This document shows, one piece after another, positions 8,460 to 16,786 of a stretch of 59,015 nucleotides of DNA. The position numbers and the translations under genes were made by a program. Below the pieces are notes generated by a model. The model saw nothing but the letters and a program-made list of their open reading frames with translations. It made no database searches and was not told the origin of the DNA. Origin of the DNA: JBMDXB01 sp048594975 (GTDB taxonomy: Bacteria; Acidobacteriota; Vicinamibacteria; Vicinamibacterales; 2-12-FULL-66-21); assembly GCA_048594975.1 (NCBI GenBank), contig JBMDXQ010000031.1, forward strand, positions 1 through 59,015, written 5' to 3'. Positions within the stretch are counted from its first letter, which is position 1; every line of letters begins with the position of its first letter.

Positions 8460-8550
8460 AGGACCTGCGGCACATCGCAGTGACTGCTTAGCGCTGCTGC
8501 CTTCCGGCCCTGACGCGGTTCGCAGGCTGAGATTGCACAGGGTCCGGGTC
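8460..8550 (-). ncRNA. ffs: Bacterial small signal recognition particle RNA (4.5S-like)
   Basis: The minus strand carries the conserved SRP domain IV core CAGGGCCGGAAGGCAGCAGC, with the GGAA tetraloop and the asymmetric loop bound by Ffh, followed by GCTAAGCAG. Flanking strands (GACC-TGTGC and GCCGCAGGTC) pair to close the long hairpin. Its position directly upstream of dnaX is a recurring arrangement. Exact ends are estimated from the pairing. Confidence 0.9.
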
Positions 8551-8849
8551 GCGGTGCGACCCGTCGCGCCCCGTTGCCGCGAGCGCAAGCATCCAGTGTA
8601 GCGTGCGGTCGCTGGTCGAGGCAAGGAGCTCGACTGGTAGTGTTGGCTCGAGTCGCATGAGGGAGAACGGCCAGCGCACGACGCGGTCCGCCGCGGCCGG
8701 CCGCGCCCGGACCGTCGCCGGTTGCGCGGTGACGACCGCCGCCGCTGCAGCCGCGTACGTCTGGATCCGCAGCCGCGGCGAGCTCCTCCCGGGCCAGCCC
8801 CCGTGCCCGCGCTGCCCCCGACCGCCGGGGCCGCCTCCGACGGCCATGT

Positions 8850-9186
8850 GCTCGCCGAAAGTGCTGCTTGCGCTCGCGGTCATCTCGCACTCGCACACCA
8901 CGCTCGCCATCGCGCACGCCGGCAGGTCGTGCCTCTCGTCCTGGGCGCCGGCCTGGCCTACCTGCTCTATCCTCGCTACTCGAGCGCGATCAGCTTCACG
9001 GTGTTCGCTGTTCATCTGCGTGTCGATGTCGGTGTCCGCGTTCCCGGTGCTGGCGCAGATCCTGACCGATCGGCAGATACGCACGCAGATCGGGCTACTC
9101 GCGACGTGGACCGACTGGCTCTTCTGCAGGCTGATCGTGCTGGCGGCGACAGCGGCAGCTTCGCCGCCGCGCGGCCGAGCGGCCTA
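8850..9186 (+). pseudogene. Remnant of a KefB/CPA2-type cation:proton antiporter
   Basis: Two overlapping plus-strand frames hold consecutive pieces of a monovalent cation:proton antiporter. One frame (to about 8990) reads 'VPLVLGAGLAYLLYPRYSS', and the other (from about 9000) reads 'CVSMSVSAFPVLAQILTDRQ', a hallmark of the membrane domain in this family. The join needs a frameshift. The N-terminal helices and everything after the first third are absent or unrecognisable. It is therefore a decayed gene, not a functional protein. It lies next to another transporter fragment and downstream of the SRP RNA. Confidence 0.72.
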
Positions 9187-9276
9187 GGCTGGCGGAAATC
9201 GAGCGCCATCGGGCGCTCTTGAACACCCCCGCGGCCTGATGGAGCTCATCGTTCTCAACGTCGCCTGGACACGGGC

Positions 9277-9684
9277 GTGCTGTCGCCGACCGGCTCGATC
9301 GTGTGGGTGCTCCCCTACAGCGCGAACCTGACGATCCGGCAGATCGGGCTGGTCCTCTTTCTCGCGGCCATCGGGACACGGGCCGGCTGGGAGTTCCGCT
9401 CGCTGCTGGCGACGGTCGGCGGTCTGACCATCGTCCTGGCCGGCGCGATCGTGACCTGCGCCACCGCCCTGGCGACGCTGTGGCTCGGCCACCGGGTGCT
9501 GAAGATGCCGTTTGCGCTGGCGGGAGGAACCGTGGCGGCGGTGCAGACGCAGCCCGCGGTCCTCGGGTTCACGGTCGAGCAGGAGCGGAGCGATCTCCCC
9601 AACATCGCGTACGCGCGCGCCTACCCGCTGGCGCTCGTCGCGAAGATCGTGCTGGCACAGATCCTGTTCGAGGTGCTCGGCTGA
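9277..9684 (+). pseudogene. C-terminal fragment of an AspT/YidE/YbjL-type transporter
   Basis: An open frame of 135 codons that matches only the last membrane-duplication unit of AspT-like antiporters: 'SIVWVLPYSANLTIRQIGL', 'FLAAIGTRAG', and 'AAVQTQPAVLGFTVEQERSD' are characteristic. Intact relatives have over 500 residues with two such units and TrkA-C domains between them. Here the upstream three quarters are missing, and the first codons run into unrelated sequence. The frame itself is clean to its stop, suggesting fairly recent truncation. It would not form a working transporter alone. Confidence 0.72.
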
Positions 9685-9737
9685 CCGCCGGGCGGCGTGA
9701 ACCGGCGGCGTCGCGAGCCGGACCCGCAATTTGGAGG

Positions 9738-10289
9738 TCAGCGCATCGGCGCCAGATCGCCGCGCCGCAGCTTCCGGTACAGCTCCAGCGCCTCGACGAT
9801 GATGCGGACGGCGTCCACCGGCCCGAGCAGGTCGTCGACGATGACCTTCTTGTGCTCGAGCGTCTTGTAGTCCTCGAAGAAGCGCCGCAGCTCGCGCAAC
9901 AGGTGGGGCGGGAGCTGGTCCTTGTCCTGGTAGTCCGCGAACGCCGGGTCACCGACGCTCACGGCCACGATCTTGTCGTCAATCCCCTTCTCGTCGCGCA
10001 TGCGCATCACGCCGACCGGCCGGGCCCGGACGATGGTGAGCGGGAAGACCGGTTCCTGGCTGAGGACGAGCGCATCCAGCGGATCGCCGTCGTCGCAATA
10101 GGTGCGCGGGATGAACCCGTAGTCGGCGGGATAGTGGACGGCGCTGTAGAGCACGCGGTCCAGCTTCAGAAGCCCGGTCTCCTTGTCCAGCTCGTACTTG
10201 TTCTTGCTGCCCTTGGGAATCTCGATGACAACGGGGAAGGCGCTCGCGACGACGGTGTCATCGACATAAGTGTCGTGCCAGGGGTGCAT
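9738..10289 (-). CDS. ppa: Inorganic pyrophosphatase (family I)
   Basis: A 183-residue soluble enzyme that hydrolyses pyrophosphate to phosphate, pulling biosynthetic reactions forward. Family I features are all visible: 'VVIEIPKGSKNKYELDKETG' near the N-terminus, 'YPADYGFIPRTYCDDGDPLDALV' with the metal-binding aspartates, and the later 'DDKIVAV' and 'FFEDYKTLE' motifs. Length is normal for the bacterial form. The ATG at 10289 gives the typical short leader. It is transcribed alone and converges on the transporter remnants. Confidence 0.97.
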   Translation of the reverse strand: MHPWHDTYVDDTVVASAFPVVIEIPKGSKNKYELDKETGLLKLDRVLYSAVHYPADYGFIPRTYCDDGDPLDALVLSQEPVFPLTIVRARPVGVMRMRDEKGIDDKIVAVSVGDPAFADYQDKDQLPPHLLRELRRFFEDYKTLEHKKVIVDDLLGPVDAVRIIVEALELYRKLRRGDLAPMR

Positions 10290-10332
10290 AGGAGGAGTGT
10301 ACTGCCGTACGGCGCCGCGGCCGCCGAGGAAG

Positions 10333-11007
10333 TCAGCCCTCAGCGGTGAACACCAGGAAGTACTGATACGGCAGGAAGGTGTGTTCCGCCGCCAGCCGGA
10401 ACCCGGCGGACTCCATCTGTTTCAGCAGATCCTCGCGCGCGATCTTCATCTGCGCCGGCGGCCCGACCGGCAGGTCGCGCTTGTGGAAGTCGATCATGAC
10501 CACCTGGCCTCCCGGCTTGAGGAGCTTCTTCATGAGCGCCAGATAGCCGGACTGGTTCTCGATGTGATGCCAGACGTCGACAATCACGAACCGGTCCACC
10601 GGCTGCGGCAGGAGCGGATCGTCGGGCAGGGACAGAATCGGCGAGACGTTCGGGACGCCTGCGTCGCGTACGCGCCCGTGCAGGTGGCGCACCATCTCCG
10701 GGCTGACATCGACTGCGTAGACGCGGCCCTTGGAACCGACGTGGTGTGCCAGGCGCATCGTGAAATACCCGGAGCCGGCGCCGATGTCGGCGATGATCTC
10801 TCCCTCTTTCACCGCCAGCGCGTCCATGACCTCGTGGGGTTTCTGGTACGCGTCGCGCTTCGGATCCTCGAGCGCCTTGATGTAGGCGGCCGGGTCGGCG
10901 TGCAACCGGTGCGCGGCGTGGTCGCCGCCCGGCGCCTGGGCGATCAGGAACCCGCTCGTGCCCCCGAAAACCAGCAGAACACACGGGATCAACGGGCGCG
11001 CACTCAT
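10333..11007 (-). CDS. Exported class I SAM-dependent methyltransferase
   Basis: A 224-residue protein with a hydrophobic N-terminus ('PCVLLVFGGTSGFLIAQAPG') that looks like a signal peptide. It is followed by a standard methyltransferase fold: motif I 'IADIGAGSGYFTMRLA' (residues ~75-90), acidic motif 'VYAVDVSPEMV', 'DRFVIVDVWHHIENQ', and 'LKPGGQVVMIDFHKR'. The start ATG at 11007 has AAGGAGA at the right distance. The reaction is methyl transfer from S-adenosylmethionine, with the acceptor unknown. An export signal on a SAM-dependent enzyme is odd because SAM is cytoplasmic; the segment may be a membrane anchor instead. It follows no operon partner; the next gene upstream is divergent. Confidence 0.85.
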   Translation of the reverse strand: MSARPLIPCVLLVFGGTSGFLIAQAPGGDHAAHRLHADPAAYIKALEDPKRDAYQKPHEVMDALAVKEGEIIADIGAGSGYFTMRLAHHVGSKGRVYAVDVSPEMVRHLHGRVRDAGVPNVSPILSLPDDPLLPQPVDRFVIVDVWHHIENQSGYLALMKKLLKPGGQVVMIDFHKRDLPVGPPAQMKIAREDLLKQMESAGFRLAAEHTFLPYQYFLVFTAEG

Positions 11008-11251
11008 GAGTGTCTCCTTCGAAGCCGCTGCCGTGAAGGCGCCGTCACCCGATCCTAGCACCGGCGGACTCCGGCCGGCCTCGCGGACATGTCTTCCGTG
11101 CCCGCCATGAGTGCCGGTCGCGCCGCGGCTCGCGGTCAGCCCAAGAAGGCGTACACCTGCGGCGATCGGCAGTATTCTCTGGCGCAAACGCCCAGGTGCG
11201 CGCCCGCCGGTGCCGCCCGGCGGCCAGGGCCAGGCTTTGCTGGAGTCGTCC

Positions 11252-12265
11252 ATGTCCACTCATCTGCCCAGTCGACGCGAGTTGCTCAAGGCCGCGAGCC
11301 TGGCGCCGTTGTCGCCGTTCGTTGCAGGAGACCATGATGTGGTGCAGGCAGCCGGGTCACAGCCTGCGCCGGAGCGGCGTCGAGAGCTCTACGCGATGCT
11401 CGGCGATCTGCCCGACCGCCAGCAGCCGATCGGCGGGACGAAGCGTAACGAAGAATCGCGGAGCGGCTACGTGCTCGAGACCTGGGACCTCGATCTCAAC
11501 GGCATCGAGCCAGTGCCCACGTACGTTGCACGCCCGGCCGCCGCGAACGGCCGTCTTCCGGCGGTGATGTTCAACCACTCGCACGGCGGCGGCTACAAGA
11601 TCGGGAAGCAGGAGTTCGTCGACGGCCGCAGCTACCTGCAGCCGCCACCCTACGCCAAGGTGCTGACGGACCTCGGCTGCGTCGCGCTGGCGATCGACCA
11701 CTGGGTGTTCGGCGAACGGAGCCACACGAGCGAAGCCGACATGTTCAAGGCGATGCTGTGGCGCGGGCAGGTACTGTGGGGCCTGATGGTCTACGACAGC
11801 CTGCGCGCGCTCGACTGGCTCGTCGAACGCCCCGACGTCGACCCGGCGCGCGTCGCGACGCTCGGGATCTCGATGGGGAGCACCATGGCCTGGTGGCTGG
11901 CGGCGCTCGACGAGCGCGTGAAGGTCACGGTCGATATCTGCTGCCTCACCGACTTCCACACGCTGCTCGCAAAGAAGGGACTGTCGCTCCACGGGCTCTA
12001 CTACTACGTCCCCGGTCTCCTCAAACGGTTCACGACCTCGCAGATCAACGCGCTCATCGCGCCGCGCGCGCACCTCGGCCTCGCCGGCCTGCGCGACGCG
12101 CTCACGCCGGTCGAGGGACTCGACATCATCGATCGGGAACTGACGAACGCCTACGCCGCCGCCGGCCACCCGGAGCGATGGAAGCTGCTCCGCTACGACG
12201 TGGGACACACGGAAACGCCGGAGGGACGGCGCGAGATCGTCGCGTGGCTGAAACGGTTCCTGTAG
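11252..12265 (+). CDS. Exported alpha/beta-hydrolase (dienelactone hydrolase/acetyl xylan esterase-like)
   Basis: A 337-residue hydrolase. The N-terminus 'SRRELLKAASLAPLSPF' resembles a Tat signal (RR followed by a hydrophobic run). The fold shows 'PAVMFNHSHGGGYKIGKQ' (oxyanion region), the nucleophile elbow 'LGISMGS' with S207, a candidate acid in 'RDALTPVEG', and the histidine in 'DVGHTETPEG'. The ATG at 11252 was taken because it begins the signal peptide; upstream codons carry no family similarity. It probably cleaves esters in the periplasm or outside the cell; the substrate cannot be told. It is followed 74 bases later by a DMT exporter, possibly in the same transcript. Confidence 0.85.
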   Translation: MSTHLPSRRELLKAASLAPLSPFVAGDHDVVQAAGSQPAPERRRELYAMLGDLPDRQQPIGGTKRNEESRSGYVLETWDLDLNGIEPVPTYVARPAAANGRLPAVMFNHSHGGGYKIGKQEFVDGRSYLQPPPYAKVLTDLGCVALAIDHWVFGERSHTSEADMFKAMLWRGQVLWGLMVYDSLRALDWLVERPDVDPARVATLGISMGSTMAWWLAALDERVKVTVDICCLTDFHTLLAKKGLSLHGLYYYVPGLLKRFTTSQINALIAPRAHLGLAGLRDALTPVEGLDIIDRELTNAYAAAGHPERWKLLRYDVGHTETPEGRREIVAWLKRFL

Positions 12266-12339
12266 CGTCCGGGCCGGAAGGCCGCAAGACCCCGGAACGC
12301 GCGGCGATCGTCGACGTTGGGGAGGCCTGAGGGGACGAG

Positions 12340-13209
12340 GTGACGCTGCTCGCCTGGCTCGTCGTCTGTGTCATCTGGAGCACCGTCTGGCTCTTCATCA
12401 AAATCGGCGTCACCGACGTCCCGCCGTTCGCCTTCGCCGCGACGCGCCTCTCGCTCGCGCTCGGCGTGCTCCTCCCGGTCGCCCTCGTTCGCCGTCCGCG
12501 GCTTCCGCTCGCGCCGGACGACCGTCGGCTCATCGCGGTCACCGGGACGATGCTCTTTACCGGGAATTACGCCCTGCTCTATTGGGGCGCACAGCACGTC
12601 TCGTCCGGTTTGATGGCGGTGTTACAGGCGATCACGCCCGCGTGCGCGCTCGTGCTGTCGCAGTGGTTCCTCGCCGACGAGCGAATCACAAAGGCAAAGT
12701 CGGCGGGACTCGTGCTGGGTCTCCTCGGCGTTTCTGTCCTGTTCGCCGACGAGCTGCAAGTCTCCGGATGGCGCTCGGCCGCAGCCTGCCTTGCCGTGCT
12801 GACCTCGGCGTTCTTTGTCGCCTGGGCGTACGTGCTCGTGCGGGCGCATCGGCGCGCGATCCCGGCCATCACCCTGATGAGCGGACAGATTGCGGCCGGC
12901 GCCGGCCCCCTGGCGCTGCTGTCGCTGGCGGCCGAGGGAAACCCGCTGGCCGCGCAGTGGACGAAGCCCGCGGTTGCCGCGCTCCTCTACCTGACGTTCG
13001 CCGGCTCTCTGCTGGCATTCTGGCTCAATTACTGGCTGATGGCGCGCATCGGTCCGACGCGCATGCTCTTCACGTCGATCCTCGAGCCGCTGCTGGCGGT
13101 CATGCTTGGTGTGATGGTGCTCGGCGAGCGGCTCACGAGCCGCATCGCGGTCGGCGGCGCGCTGGTCCTCGCCAGTGTCGCACTGGTGTTGAAGCGCGAC
13201 GCCGTCTGA
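12340..13209 (+). CDS. EamA/DMT-superfamily membrane exporter
   Basis: A 289-residue protein with ten predicted membrane helices arranged as two EamA repeats (about residues 5-135 and 150-285). Telltale sequences are 'VCVIWSTVWLFIKIGV' in the first helix, 'YWGAQHVSSGLMAVLQAITP' in the first repeat, and 'ILEPLLAVMLGVMVLGE' in the second. Members export amino acids, nucleobases or other small metabolites. The GTG at 12340 has GAGGGGA upstream. The substrate is unknown. Confidence 0.88.
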   Translation: MTLLAWLVVCVIWSTVWLFIKIGVTDVPPFAFAATRLSLALGVLLPVALVRRPRLPLAPDDRRLIAVTGTMLFTGNYALLYWGAQHVSSGLMAVLQAITPACALVLSQWFLADERITKAKSAGLVLGLLGVSVLFADELQVSGWRSAAACLAVLTSAFFVAWAYVLVRAHRRAIPAITLMSGQIAAGAGPLALLSLAAEGNPLAAQWTKPAVAALLYLTFAGSLLAFWLNYWLMARIGPTRMLFTSILEPLLAVMLGVMVLGERLTSRIAVGGALVLASVALVLKRDAV

Positions 13210-13313
13210 GGCACCATGAGCGTCGCGCGTTCCGTCCTGCATCACCAGCTCCACTCGGTCGCGGGTCGTGCGACGGAACGCGGTCGAACCGCAGGGTCGC
13301 GGCCTCGCGGCGC

Positions 13314-13706
13314 CTACCTCGCTTCGCCTTCACACTCGGGGCAGCGGCTCTCGACGTACTCCAGCCAGTCGAGCAGATCCCCGGGCTTCGGCAGGGCGGC
13401 CACCTCGGACGCGGCGGCCACGTGAACGATCTCGCCCCATCGGTCCGCGACGAGCGCTGCGGGGGCCGGAAGCCACGACAGGCGGTCACGAGTCGTCACG
13501 CAGGCGCTGTTTCGATCGGCGAACTCGGAGCTCCGGGCCGTCAGCTCGCGCACGTAGCTGTCATCAGAGGCAGCGGCGGGAAGCGTGACGAGCACGAGGT
13601 TCTTGTGCTGCCAGATCTCGTCGTAGCGGAACACCTCGCCTCCGATCGTCCGCGCCTGAAAGTGCGGAACATCGTCGCCCCGCTTGGGCACACTCGCCTC
13701 TGACAC
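13314..13706 (-). CDS. Thioredoxin-fold redoxin-like protein with C-terminal CPEC motif
   Basis: A 130-residue protein that resembles the AhpC/TSA redoxin fold: 'VPHFQARTIGGEVFRYDEIW' (first strand and loop) and 'NLVLVTLP' (second strand). The catalytic cysteine expected shortly after that strand is absent; the residues there are AAASDDS. Instead a CPEC pair sits near the C-terminus (residues ~123-126), and there is one further cysteine mid-protein. It may be a structural or metal-binding relative rather than a peroxidase. It lies downstream of the trmO remnant on the same strand. Function uncertain. Confidence 0.7.
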   Translation of the reverse strand: MSEASVPKRGDDVPHFQARTIGGEVFRYDEIWQHKNLVLVTLPAAASDDSYVRELTARSSEFADRNSACVTTRDRLSWLPAPAALVADRWGEIVHVAAASEVAALPKPGDLLDWLEYVESRCPECEGEAR

Positions 13707-13848
13707 CTTGTCCCTCCACGATCAGTGTACCGCTTCAGGTTCGGCGGGGAGGGCCCTGACTCAGCCGATGGTGGGGGGCGCCGTTTCTGCCTGGGGCCTC
13801 GCCCCGGACTCGCCGAGCGGCTCGGCGTGCCCAGCGCTGATCCTCCCA

Positions 13849-14252
13849 TCATCGCTCTTCCGTGCGGTCGAGTACGGGTTTCAGATCGAGCACCGGAGTC
13901 CCGTCGACGGCCTCCAGGTTTCGCACGCGAATCCTGCTGGCTGCACGAGGAGGATCTGCACACGGGCCCACCGGGTTCGGGCGGTCGGCGGAGCGCGTAG
14001 CGAAGACTCCGCGCAGCGGATTGGCCGGGTTGTCTCAGCACGAGGAGCAGATCGCGGCGGGCCCGGTGGAGCCAGGTCAGGACGAGAATCTCGTCGCCCG
14101 GCTGCAGGTCGCGTATCCCGTCGAAGGCTGTCGTCGAGGATCAGCCACGCGTCGGGAGCGCCCTCGTCTCCCTGTTTCGGGGCACTCGCCGGATCGGCCA
14201 GCGTAGACTCGACACGGCCGATCGGATTCAGCACGTACGGTGGGTTCTGCAC
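13849..14252 (-). pseudogene. Frameshifted trmO (tRNA t6A37 methyltransferase family)
   Basis: Minus-strand pieces of TrmO/UPF0066 follow each other in changing frames. They are 'YVLNPIGRVESTLADP' from the GTG at 14252, 'FDGIRDLQPGDEILVLTWLH', then 'DNPANPLRGVFATRSADRPN', then 'RIRVRNLEAVDGTPVLDLKP' up to the stop at 13849. At least two, probably four, indels are needed to restore one frame, so this is a decayed gene. TrmO methylates N6 of t6A at position 37 of some tRNAs. It lies seven bases after the multicopper oxidase stop with a possible ribosome-binding site (AGGGA), so it was once part of that operon. Confidence 0.8.
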
Positions 14253-14259
14253 GGCGTCC

Positions 14260-16278
14260 CTACCGCACCACCACGTGGCCCTGCGCCTGCCACTTCCCGC
14301 TCGTGGTGCGCACGTCCAGCCACAACGTACCCCGTCCTGACGGCGCGTCGCATTCGAAATCGTACGTCTCGCCGACGGCGATCCTGACCTTTGCGGGAAC
14401 GTCCGGCCCGTCGCCTGCAGGGACCGGAGCTCCGTCCTTGGCCACCGGGCGCCACGTCACAGGCGCGTCCCCCCTGAGCAACGCCACGCTCAGCACGTCG
14501 TCCGGCGTGATGTTGATCACGCGAATGCGGTGGCGTTTCCCCGAGCGCCACGACCACCGCGGCGCGCGCTCGCCATTGAGGACGAGCGACGAGGCCTCCT
14601 GCAGGATGCTCGACTCCTCCGAGGCGTTGCGGCGGCCCAGCACGACGACGTGATCGGTTGACGGGTCGTAGCGCTCGCCCGGCTCGGTCACGAGGAGGCC
14701 GCCGTAAAGTCCAGACGAGAGCTGGCGGTAGTCGTGCAGGTGCGTGTGGTAGATGAACGTGCCCGCGCGCGGCGGTGTGAGCCTGACCACGAAGGATCCG
14801 CCCGGCTCGATCATCGGCGCGGTCTGCCCTGCCATCCCGCTCCAGCCGTGCACGCCGTCGTAGTAGCTTTCGAGCTCGAGCCCGTGCCAATGAATGGACG
14901 TGGGCTCCGCGAGGTGATTCACGATGGTGATCTCGACGGGCTCGCCGCGCTGGAGCACAAGCACGGGACCGGGCGACCGCGGGGCGGCCTCGTCGAGCGA
15001 CACGTCCGTGCCGGGCTCGGCAAACGCCACGAAGATGGCCTCGGACTGCGGAGGATGTCCCGCCGCGACTGTCATGGTCAGCCGCCGCCGCGGATCCGCA
15101 GGCGCTACGGTGTCGTCGGGTTCCCCATTCGAGGGAAGCACGGTGATCCCGAGCACCATGCCTGCCATGCCGAGCGCCGCGGCCCCGGGTGCGGCGTGGT
15201 GATGCGACGCGTGTGGGCCCGCGGCGTCCGCGGCGAGACGCCTGGCGGGTGAGACGTGGTGCATGACGTGACAGTGGAACAACCAGTTGCCTGCCCGCTC
15301 CGGGATCCACTCCAGCAACAGCGTGCCTCCCGAAGGAAGCGTGTGCGTGACCACACGCAGGCCTGCCCCCTCTCCCGCGGGCACGTCCCGCCAGCCGTCG
15401 CCGGTGCGCAGCACGGTGAAGTAGAAGCCGTGCAGGTGCATCGGGTGCGTCTGGGAGCTGAGGTTGATCACGCGCCAACGCACGCGCTCGCCGCGACGGT
15501 AACGCAAGCGCTCCGTCGCCGGCCATGAGAGGCCGTTGATGACGAACGTGAATCGGGGAGCCAGCGCGACGAACCGCTCGTTCACGTCCTCGGCGGCGAG
15601 GAGATCGCGGAGCTGCGCGGACGTCAGGCTGGTCCACTCGGTGATGACGAAGATCCGGTCCGGTTCCGCCGTGCCCGCGTCGGGATCGACGACCAGGGCG
15701 CCAGCCATCTCGCGGAGCGGCACCGGCGCCCCTATGCTCGTCGCCCAGTAATGGTACGTGCCGGGCCGGCCGCTCACGAACCGCACCTCGCGCTCCTCGC
15801 TCGGCGCCACGTCCACGGGCGCGCAGCGCCCGCCGTCACGTGCGCACAGGCCGTGGACGCGAAGCGGCGAATCCAGGTCGTTGCGCAGCGACACCGCTAG
15901 CGTGGCCCCTTCCACGACACGGATGAGCGGCGCCGGGATCGCGAGCGGCGAGCCGGCCTCGCCGAGCGCGTCCACCGTCAGCTCGGGACCGCCGGGACCT
16001 TCCGGTCGCCAGCTTCCGCGCGCGGCACGGAGACGAACCGTTACCGTGTTGCCCTCGACGACCCCGGCCGGGCGGGTGTTGTCGTTGACGACGACGGCCT
16101 CGGGGGCTTGCGGCACGGGCGCGTCGACGGCATGTACCGGGCCGGACGTGATGAGGAGGCCGGCGGCGAACACGGCGGGGCCGATCCCGCATCGGCCGCC
16201 GGCGGGCACCCGGGGGCGAGACCGGCGGCCGAGTCGCCCAGGGATCCCCATGTTCCGACATATTGTGTTCAAACACAT
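14260..16278 (-). CDS. Multicopper oxidase with permuted copper-site order
   Basis: A 672-residue exported protein (hydrophobic segment 'IGPAVFAAGLLITSGPVHA' near residues 25-45) built of cupredoxin domains. All copper-binding blocks are present but in the reverse of laccase order. The block H278-P-M-H281-L-H283-G and the block H335-C336-H337...H341 come first; H463-W-H465-G and H511-T-H513 come second. The preceding domain has degenerate sites ('LRVHGL', 'TYHYWATS'). These supply type 1 copper (H278, C336, H341) and the trinuclear cluster. It likely oxidises phenols or metal ions while reducing oxygen. The ATG at 16278 has CAGGTG five bases upstream; an ATG at 16251 is also possible. It lies just downstream of a MarR gene, and a palindrome overlaps its start. 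Confidence 0.88.
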   Translation of the reverse strand: MCLNTICRNMGIPGRLGRRSRPRVPAGGRCGIGPAVFAAGLLITSGPVHAVDAPVPQAPEAVVVNDNTRPAGVVEGNTVTVRLRAARGSWRPEGPGGPELTVDALGEAGSPLAIPAPLIRVVEGATLAVSLRNDLDSPLRVHGLCARDGGRCAPVDVAPSEEREVRFVSGRPGTYHYWATSIGAPVPLREMAGALVVDPDAGTAEPDRIFVITEWTSLTSAQLRDLLAAEDVNERFVALAPRFTFVINGLSWPATERLRYRRGERVRWRVINLSSQTHPMHLHGFYFTVLRTGDGWRDVPAGEGAGLRVVTHTLPSGGTLLLEWIPERAGNWLFHCHVMHHVSPARRLAADAAGPHASHHHAAPGAAALGMAGMVLGITVLPSNGEPDDTVAPADPRRRLTMTVAAGHPPQSEAIFVAFAEPGTDVSLDEAAPRSPGPVLVLQRGEPVEITIVNHLAEPTSIHWHGLELESYYDGVHGWSGMAGQTAPMIEPGGSFVVRLTPPRAGTFIYHTHLHDYRQLSSGLYGGLLVTEPGERYDPSTDHVVVLGRRNASEESSILQEASSLVLNGERAPRWSWRSGKRHRIRVINITPDDVLSVALLRGDAPVTWRPVAKDGAPVPAGDGPDVPAKVRIAVGETYDFECDAPSGRGTLWLDVRTTSGKWQAQGHVVVR
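16264..16277. promoter_or_regulatory. Putative MarR operator at the multicopper oxidase start
   Basis: TGTGTTCAAACACA is a 14-base palindrome with perfect six-base arms. It overlaps the oxidase start codon and lies 18 bases below the marR-like stop. It shares the core TGTT-(2 bases)-AACA with a second palindrome upstream of the marR-like gene, which suggests the same regulator binds both. Confidence 0.6.
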
Positions 16279-16295
16279 ATTGCACCTGCAAACCC

Positions 16296-16760
16296 CTATA
16301 CGGTATCGCCGTAGATTCGTTCGCAGAACGCGCTCAGCTGCCGCCACTCCTCGTCCGACAATCGCGGCGCCACGGCGGCGCGCTGGGCACGGTTCGCCGC
16401 CTCGGCCTGTTCCACAAGAGCCAGCCCCTTCGGCGTGATGCGGGTCAGCGACAGCCGGCGGTCGGTGCGCGCCCGCAACCGCCTGACCAGCCCGCGCCGC
16501 ACGAGGCGATCGATCAGGCGCGTGACGTCGGGCGACGGGTTGACGAGGCGCCGGGCGATTTCGCCGCGCGGGAGGCCGTCGGGCGAGCCGCGCAGGATGC
16601 GGAGGATGTTGTAGGCGGTCGAGGTCAGCCCGAACCGTCCGAACTCCGTCTCCGCCGTCTCCCTGAGCGCCGCACCGGTGACCAGCAGGTTGAGCATGCC
16701 CTCGACGACCGGATCGTCGAGGGGCCGCATCTTGAGGCGCCGCTGCAGGGCCGCTCCCAT
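16296..16760 (-). CDS. MarR family transcriptional regulator
   Basis: A 154-residue winged-helix regulator. The recognition region 'LPRGEIARRLVNPSPDVTRLIDRLVRRGLVRRL' spans about residues 68-100, and the wing 'RARTDRRLSLTRITPKG' follows. N- and C-terminal helices form the dimer interface. The ATG at 16760 was chosen since family similarity begins right after it and it leaves a palindrome 27-40 bases upstream free for binding. MarR proteins usually repress themselves and a neighbouring gene and release DNA on binding phenolic compounds or on oxidation. The target here is probably the multicopper oxidase downstream; this is inference from position and matching operators. Confidence 0.9.
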   Translation of the reverse strand: MGAALQRRLKMRPLDDPVVEGMLNLLVTGAALRETAETEFGRFGLTSTAYNILRILRGSPDGLPRGEIARRLVNPSPDVTRLIDRLVRRGLVRRLRARTDRRLSLTRITPKGLALVEQAEAANRAQRAAVAPRLSDEEWRQLSAFCERIYGDTV

Positions 16761-16786
16761 CGCCAGAGCGTAACCCGGAGGCCAAG

